64,000 nt of DNA, from contig NC_079380.1 in assembly GCF_021018895.1 (NCBI RefSeq), positions 5,184,236 through 5,248,235 on the forward strand, read 5' to 3'. This document shows, one piece after another, positions 58,317-64,000 of this stretch. Source of the stretch: Seriola aureovittata (Eukaryota; Chordata; Actinopteri; Carangiformes; Carangidae). The position numbers and the translations under genes are program-made. The notes under the pieces are model-generated. The model did not search any database. It was not told the origin of the DNA and worked only from the letters and a program-made list of their open reading frames with translations. Numbering within the stretch: position 1 is the stretch's first letter; the number at the start of each line of letters is the position of its first letter.

Positions 58317-58972
58317 AAACCTCATAATGAACGTTGAGTGCTGCCTGTTTCATCCTGTGTGAATCATTTGAACAGGCACATTATGGTGATTCATGTTTTG
58401 TGCTGATTAATGGAAATTACCCACAGAATAGATTATAGGTTCTGTGTCTGTTTCTTTTACTTTAACCCAGTTTTTTAGATTGGGGTAATTCATCCAACAT
58501 CACATTGTATTTCTTTTTGTGTTTATACTTTTTCATTGATCCTGTGATTCTCATTGTTACCAACTTTTTACCCTGAAGGTATTGTAAAGGACAGGAATAG
58601 TTTGTTTAGTGTTATGTGTAAGTATATGGCTTCCTTATTGAGGTCATTGATAATGATATGATATATCATGTTGCACCAGAAGCTTTGGATGTTATTTTTC
58701 ACTTCTTTTAATCTCTGAAGACTGTAGCATTGTCAAAATGTTAGACAGGATGAAGTCCATTCTGCATATTTGTTATTTTAAAGTACTCCTAGCTATGATA
58801 CTTTTTATCTTCTTAAATGTTTACCATTATGCATTGTCATTATGGGTTAACACTATCGCAAGTCCTGCAAAACAATAACTTGCAACTGAAATCAAATCTT
58901 TCTGAATATCCTGGGGCCAGGAAACAAGTTAAAACTGCTTAGGGGTTTCCCTGAGTATACTGTCATGGGCGT

Positions 58973-59333
58973 TAGGTTTCGCTTTCCTCATAGGGTAGGG
59001 CCCTGTTAGGGTGCATGCAAAAACATGGGACATATTCATCACCCTAAACAGAACACCTCAGCTGTGTGCTGCTAATAGAGAAAATACCTTTGATAAAACA
59101 TAAATAAATATATAAATATAGGCTTGGATATGGCCTCAGCAAAAAAGGGTTATGTAAGGAATATTTTATGTCAGTGTAGTTCAGGATTCCCCTGTCACTG
59201 CATAGTGATGGCTATGTGTTGGTCCTCCAGAGCCTCCCTCAGTAGGCCCACTTTTCTGAGTTAAAGGAGCCTTTACTTTCGTTTTCCCGTCTTGGCGTCA
59301 CACAGCTGATCACAACAGAATTTAAAAGCCCCA
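58973..59333 (+). promoter_or_regulatory. dhx58: Gene-proximal copy (B): putative interferon-responsive dhx58 promoter
   Basis: Two sites fit the ISRE pattern GAAANNGAAA on the minus strand: GAAAGCGAAACC (58975-58987) and GGGAAAACGAAAGT (59275-59288). A TATA-like TTTAAAA follows at 59321-59327. LGP2 is a known interferon-stimulated gene, so an ISRE close to its first exon is expected. It is the second copy of the module at 57960-58316. Confidence 0.65.
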
Positions 59334-59349
59334 CCAACGGCACTGTACA

Positions 59350-59404
59350 GTGATAGTGGGGAAGGAGAAGCTGCAAACAGCACACGGTTCTCTACAGCTG
59401 ACTG
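59350..59404 (+). other. dhx58: Putative non-coding first exon of dhx58
   Basis: Sequence downstream of the TATA-like element ends in CTACAGCTGACTG|GTGAGTTA, a good donor at 59404/59405. The next acceptor, TTGTCAAACAG at 59635, opens the exon with the start codon 13 bp further on. The 5' end is approximate. Confidence 0.45.
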
Positions 59405-59635
59405 GTGAGTTAATAAAGGCCAACTTCCTTTCAAACAGCTCATAGAGAAATGACACAGAGTGGACAATTTATTCAGGATGCATCTCCCACAGAATCCTCG
59501 TTTGTTTTCTCTCTACTAAGATCTAGCCGGACTTTGTGTTGTCAATGATCCAAACAGTTTTGATGTATAATCTAGTGTCCTTTGCTTTCCTGCAGTATTT
59601 GGAATTCTATGTAATTCTGATGTGTTGTCAAACAG

Positions 59636-62495
59636 GAGTAACGTTAGGATGGCAGACTTTGATCTGTACACGTACCAGGAGGAAGTGGTCGAGAGGGCTC
59701 TTCAGAGAGAGAACATAATCATCTGGCTGCCGACAGGAGGTGGAAAGACCCGCGCTGCTGTGTATGTGGCCAAAAGACATCTGGAGACCACTGAGCGGGC
59801 GAAGGTGGTGGTCCTGGTGAACAAGGTATACAGAATGCACAAAACAGACAGGATGGACAGTACAGAAGCATTTTCGTTATAATAACAAATACAGTTATGG
59901 ATCATTGTTGAACCAGGTGGCCAAATACAATGTTTTCAACATATTTTGTAATGCAGGTTCACCTTGTAGACCAACATTACAAGAAAGAGTTCAAGCCTCA
60001 CCTGGACCAAAACTACAAAGTGGTGCCAGTCAGTGGAGAGAGTGACGAGAAGGACTTCTTTGGAAAAGTGGTGCAGAAGTCCGACGTGGTCATCTGCACA
60101 GCACAGATCTTATATAACGCTCTGACTAACACAGAGGAAACCAAACATGTCGAGCTCTCAGGTTAGTAAGAATGAGCTTCAACAGCTTCGATTATGATGT
60201 TGTTATGACAAGGTGAATTGACTCTTCATGGCTCCTTACAGACATTACTCTACTGATAATTGATGAGTGCCACCACACCCACAAGGAGTCAGTCTACAAC
60301 AAGGTAATGAGATTCTATTTGGAGAAAAAGTTGAAAGGAGAACGTCGATTGCCACAGATCTTGGGTCTCACTGCATCACCGGGTACAGGAGGCGCCAAGA
60401 TCCTGAACAGGGCTGTGGAGCATGTCCTGCAGGTCAGGGTCTATGTATTTGGCTTTTATTATATTTGTCACTTGACAATGTGAGCTATCTGTCTGATCTC
60501 CCACAACTCCTTTCTTCTTCATATCTCTCCCTCTCAGATTTGTGCCAACTTGGACTCAGCCATAGTCTCAACTAAAAACTATGCCCCTGAGCTGAAGAGG
60601 AAGGTACCCAGACCCATCAAATCATTTGACATTGTGGAGAAAAGGCCAGCGGTAAGCCAATTTGTCTCTTTCTTTTTAAACAACAAAACCACTATTTATA
60701 GAATTCAAAAGAACTTACAGCTGATACCCAGCTGATCTGACCTGGGGACAATAAGATGAATGGGATGAAAACAACATACTGCTTCACTCGGATTGTCTCG
60801 CATTTTAACAAACAAAAACTTATGTCGTCACAACGATTAGAAAGTTGCTATAAGTTGCTAAAAGACAGTATTTTGTTCTTTTAGGATCCATTTGGGAGTC
60901 ATCTGAAATGGATGATGGAGCTGATCCACGAGTACATGAACTTACCTCCAGACTTCAAACTCAGAGAGTGTGGCACACAGGAGTATGAGGCAGATGTGGT
61001 GATTTTAGAGAAGCGAGGTAGGAACAGTTTTAACATTGTTGTTTTGAGGGTGTTCACTTGTGATGTCCAGGAGACCTCATTTGTCTTTGTGACACGGTGA
61101 GGCAAATTAAATGTAAATCAAATGTTAGCAGAAAGCAATACCATACGTTCTTTGTGTATTTCTTGGATCAGGGGTAAAAGAGGACAACAGACTGCTGGCA
61201 CAATGTGCACTCCACCTCAGACAGTACAACGACGCCCTGCTGATCAACGACACCCTGCGAATGATGGATGCTTATTGCTCCCTGGAAGAATTCTACAGCA
61301 CAAAGTTAACCAGAACCATCGACGGAACAGACCTCTTCCTGGTGGGACTTTTCCAAGGTGGGAATACGGAAAATTTCATCACTTGTCTTGATAGATTTGG
61401 GTGCATGATTTTCATTTATGCTGTAGCTCAAAATGCAATTTTCACTACGTAAGCAAATATAAATATCATTGTCTTTGTTACTCAGAGAATCAGGTGGAGC
61501 TGAAGAAAATTGCACAGGATTCTCGTTACGAGAACCCAAAGATGGCCAAACTTGAGAGCGTTCTGCTTAAACAGTTTGGACAAGGCGTGCAATCAAGGGG
61601 GATCCTCTTCAGTAAAACCCGTAGAAGCACTTATTGCCTCAATGACTGGGTCCTCAACAACAGAGCCTTACAGCAAGCTGGCATCAAGGCAACCATCCTC
61701 ACTGGGGCTGGCAATGGCAGCACTTACATGACACAGGTGTGTTGACATATGATGTTGACCTATGAGCTTTATGTCATCTGAATTTATTTGCAGCTTCACT
61801 AAGTTAAATGCTGCTCAATAACCTGGGGAAATTAACCCTGGAATAAACCTGAGGTTACAAGTCTCTGTGTTATCTTAGATTCAGATCTAAGCTTCAGGTC
61901 TCACATCAACAAGGTGACGAAAATATAATTTTTCCAACTTAGAAATAGCTAAAGTAGGGCCATTCATAGAACAATAAGATGCTGAAAGAATCGACTTGAT
62001 GACTGTAATGCACTTTTTACTGGGCTTCTGAAAAAAAAAAAAAAAAACACTGAGAGACTTCAGCTCTTTCAAAGCTCTGCATTTCTGCTGTTCCTCAGAA
62101 CCAAGAGGAGAGCGCACATCAGTCCAGTTTTATCTGCTCTGCACTGGCTTCCTATTACATTTACAATTGATTTTAAGTTCCTCCTCCTTATATACAAAGG
62201 CCTTAATGAGTGAGGACCAAGCTCACTAAGCATTTTTAAAAGAAAGCTTAAAACCTATCTCTTCACCTTAGGCTCTAACTAGTTCTGTTATTTTGCACTT
62301 TGCTCCACACCTCAGCACTGATCAGCACTGCATTCTATGTAATCCATTTTAAACTTAATTTAATTACTTATTTATTTCATTTATATTTGTTATTATTTTA
62401 TTATTCTTCCATCTTTAGTGTTTTTAACATGTTTTATGTTAATTTTTATGATTTTTCATGTAATTTCTTATATGAAAGGTGCTATTCAAATAAAG

Positions 62496-62527
<32 letters not shown>

Positions 62528-63715
62528 CATTACTATTATGGATATGTGATTCTGTTTTGTATGACTTAGTATTTAATTTCTATATTTTCCTTGTAGAACG
62601 AGCAGGCGGAGACGATCCGCAATTTCCGCGACGGTACTCTCAACCTTCTGATCTCCACCAGTGTGGCTGAGGAAGGCCTTGACATCCCTGAATGCAACCT
62701 GGTGGTGCGCTATGGACTGCTTACAAATGAGATTGCCCAGCAGCAGGCCAGTGGACGTGCAAGAGCCCAAAACAGCCAGTATTCAGTAGTCGCCATGAGA
62801 GGGGGCCGGGAAGAGCGCCGAGAGATCACCAATGAATATCTGGAAGAGCTGACTCGAGAAGCTATCGCTAAGGTCCAAGAAATGAGCCTCCAAGAGTTTC
62901 ACAGAAAGGTGAGATTGTGGAACTCCGTTCATTCTTATTCCTTGCTCTCACTGCTCAGTGTTTCTACCATCACCTTACTCCTCTTTGTCTCCAGATCAAT
63001 GAGTTACAGATACAGGCAGTTATCAGCAGTAGAGTTGCAGAGAACCAAAAAACAGAGAAGAGGAGTCGCTACACTGCTTCCAGTATCCAGTTCTTGTGTC
63101 GAAACTGCTTCAAGTCTGTGGCATCTGGCAGTGACATTAAACTTGTTGACAACGCGCACTATGTCAATGTCAATCCTGACTTTGAGTAAGTTGGACTCCT
63201 TGTGGTATAAGAGGTCATCCAAAAGTGTATTCAAGCCAAAGTCTTTACAAAACGTCTTTACTGGTCTAATCATGGCGTGTCTGTTCTCAGGAAACACTAC
63301 AAAGCCGGCGGACAGGTGAAGATTCCAAGAAGTTTTGAGGACTGGGAGCCTGGGCGCACGATCAGTTGCAATAATGGCAACTGCAACAAGGTACAATGAA
63401 CCTTCTGCCAAATATCAATTTAAAACTCCGAAACAGACACCGTTCTGCTCAAGGCAGTTCGTTGATAGAGCTGATGTTGGTGCTTGTTTCGTGTTGGGAT
63501 CTGACTGATATTCTTATGTAAATTCACAGGATTGGGGATTTGAGATGAAGTACAAGAAGATCGCCCTGCTGCCCAATCTAGCCATTAAGAATTTTGCCCT
63601 GCAGACCCCTGATGGCAGGATAACTGTGAAGAAGTGGAAGGATGTCCAATTCAATGTTGAGGACTTCAGCTTTAACCAATACTGCCAAGACTACTACCCT
63701 GACCTCCTCGACTGA
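59636..63715 (+). CDS. dhx58: DHX58/LGP2, RIG-I-like receptor helicase (CDS 59649-63715)
   Basis: LGP2 is a cytosolic dsRNA-binding DExD/H helicase that modulates MDA5 and RIG-I signalling and lacks CARDs. Eleven coding exons, starting at 59649, 59957, 60242, 60538, 60885, 61172, 61486, 62597, 62995, 63291 and 63530, give 681 aa (human 678). Helicase motif I is PTGGGKT with K33, motif II DECH 135-138, motif III TAS 171-173; FSKTRRS (motif IV region), [18 protein letters not shown] and QQASGRARA (motifs V and VI) follow. It starts directly with the helicase, so CARDs are absent as in LGP2. The C-terminal regulatory domain has zinc-ligand cysteines C558 and C561 (LCRNC) and C613 and C618 (SCNNGNC). 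All core motifs are intact. It follows kat2a as in human 17q21.2. Confidence 0.97.
61840..62530 (+). mobile_element. 5'-truncated L2-clade LINE, 3' end, in dhx58 intron
   Basis: Interrupted frames on plus resemble the C-terminus of an L2-type reverse transcriptase: a (V/L)[20 protein letters not shown] block near 61870-61920, FFQLRNIAKV near 61930, [14 protein letters not shown] near 61995, and a LHWLP-like block near 62140. Frameshifts and an A-run (62030-62046) disrupt it. The 3' end GGTGCTATTCAAATAAAGCTC is followed by (ATT)n at about 62498-62527, the usual L2 tail in fish. It fills most of the intron 61737-62596. Confidence 0.75.
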
Positions 63716-64000
63716 GACAACAACAAGGGAGCCCTGTAGGGGGTTCTCCTCATATCACATGCCAGTTTTTTAAAATCTTTTTTCATTTTTGATTTGTCTG
63801 TGCTCATTAAGAGAATCTGTCATTATACTGTTGCATAAATATGAACACGTGCCATTCAAAAATTCTCTCCACACGTGCTAGCACTTATTTGTGCTGCGGG
63901 GCCAATGAGGCAGCAGTGTGCTATAACCCATTACACATCGATCATGCTTGAAATTAGCATGACAGCTTTGTTTATGCCCAAGGTCCAAACTCCCTTTGCA
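63716..64000 (+). other. dhx58: dhx58 3' untranslated region (start)
   Basis: Sequence after the dhx58 stop shows no coding signal and no AATAAA before the window ends, so the transcript end lies beyond 64000. Confidence 0.6.

Larger units (their letters stand above)
57236..59635. other. kat2a-dhx58 intergenic interval
   Basis: No protein-coding gene is supported between the kat2a poly(A) signal and the dhx58 start exon. Apart from the two module copies and the putative non-coding exon listed separately, the sequence is AT-rich. I saw no HSPB9-like frame, the gene found near KAT2A in mammals. Confidence 0.55.

Overview
The window is nuclear DNA from a ray-finned fish, most likely a percomorph teleost. 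The evidence is compact multi-exon genes with GT/AG introns, whose products align closely to vertebrate proteins recalled from memory, many simple-sequence repeats, and several dispersed repeat types typical of percomorph genomes. No prokaryotic or organellar features were seen. All gene models were built by hand from splice signals, reading phase and recalled family sequences; no search was run.

Layout, left to right: (1) the 3' half of gas7 (F-BAR protein), five coding exons at 1212-8718 on +, with a probable 3' UTR to about 10.63 kb. (2) rcvrn (recoverin), three exons at 13732-15166 on -. (3) gsg1l2 (claudin-like four-TM protein), five exons at 19537-28110 on +. (4) a natd1-like small GNAT-fold gene, three exons at 30417-31618 on -, converging on gsg1l2. 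(5) a roughly 3.6-kb spacer holding a dispersed-repeat relic and an unassigned ORF behind a perfect RFX X-box. (6) rab5c, with a non-coding first exon near 35.4 kb and coding exons at 41676-45245 on +. (7) kat2a/GCN5, 18 coding exons at 48637-55319 on +. (8) dhx58/LGP2, 11 coding exons at 59649-63715 on +, preceded by a duplicated module carrying interferon-response-like motifs.

Genes 1-3 correspond to a human 17p13.1 neighbourhood (GAS7-RCVRN-GSG1L2). Genes 6-8 correspond to human 17q21.2 (RAB5C-KAT2A-DHX58). The window therefore spans a junction between two blocks that lie apart in human, with the natd1-like gene and the X-box ORF in between.

The genes do not form one pathway: they cover membrane/actin remodelling (gas7), photoreceptor calcium sensing (rcvrn), a probable glutamate-receptor-associated membrane protein (gsg1l2), a putative mitochondrial acetyltransferase-like protein (natd1-like), early endosome traffic (rab5c), chromatin acetylation (kat2a) and antiviral RNA sensing (dhx58). 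The most notable signal is the tandem duplication of about 1 kb upstream of dhx58. Each copy has two GAAA-type ISRE/IRF-like motifs and a TATA-like TTTAAA at matching offsets; the gene-proximal copy keeps the better motifs. Other notable points are a (TG)63 run that replaces the pyrimidine tract at a gas7 splice acceptor, a mitochondrial-type presequence on the natd1-like protein, and a perfect X-box with an adjacent unassigned ORF.
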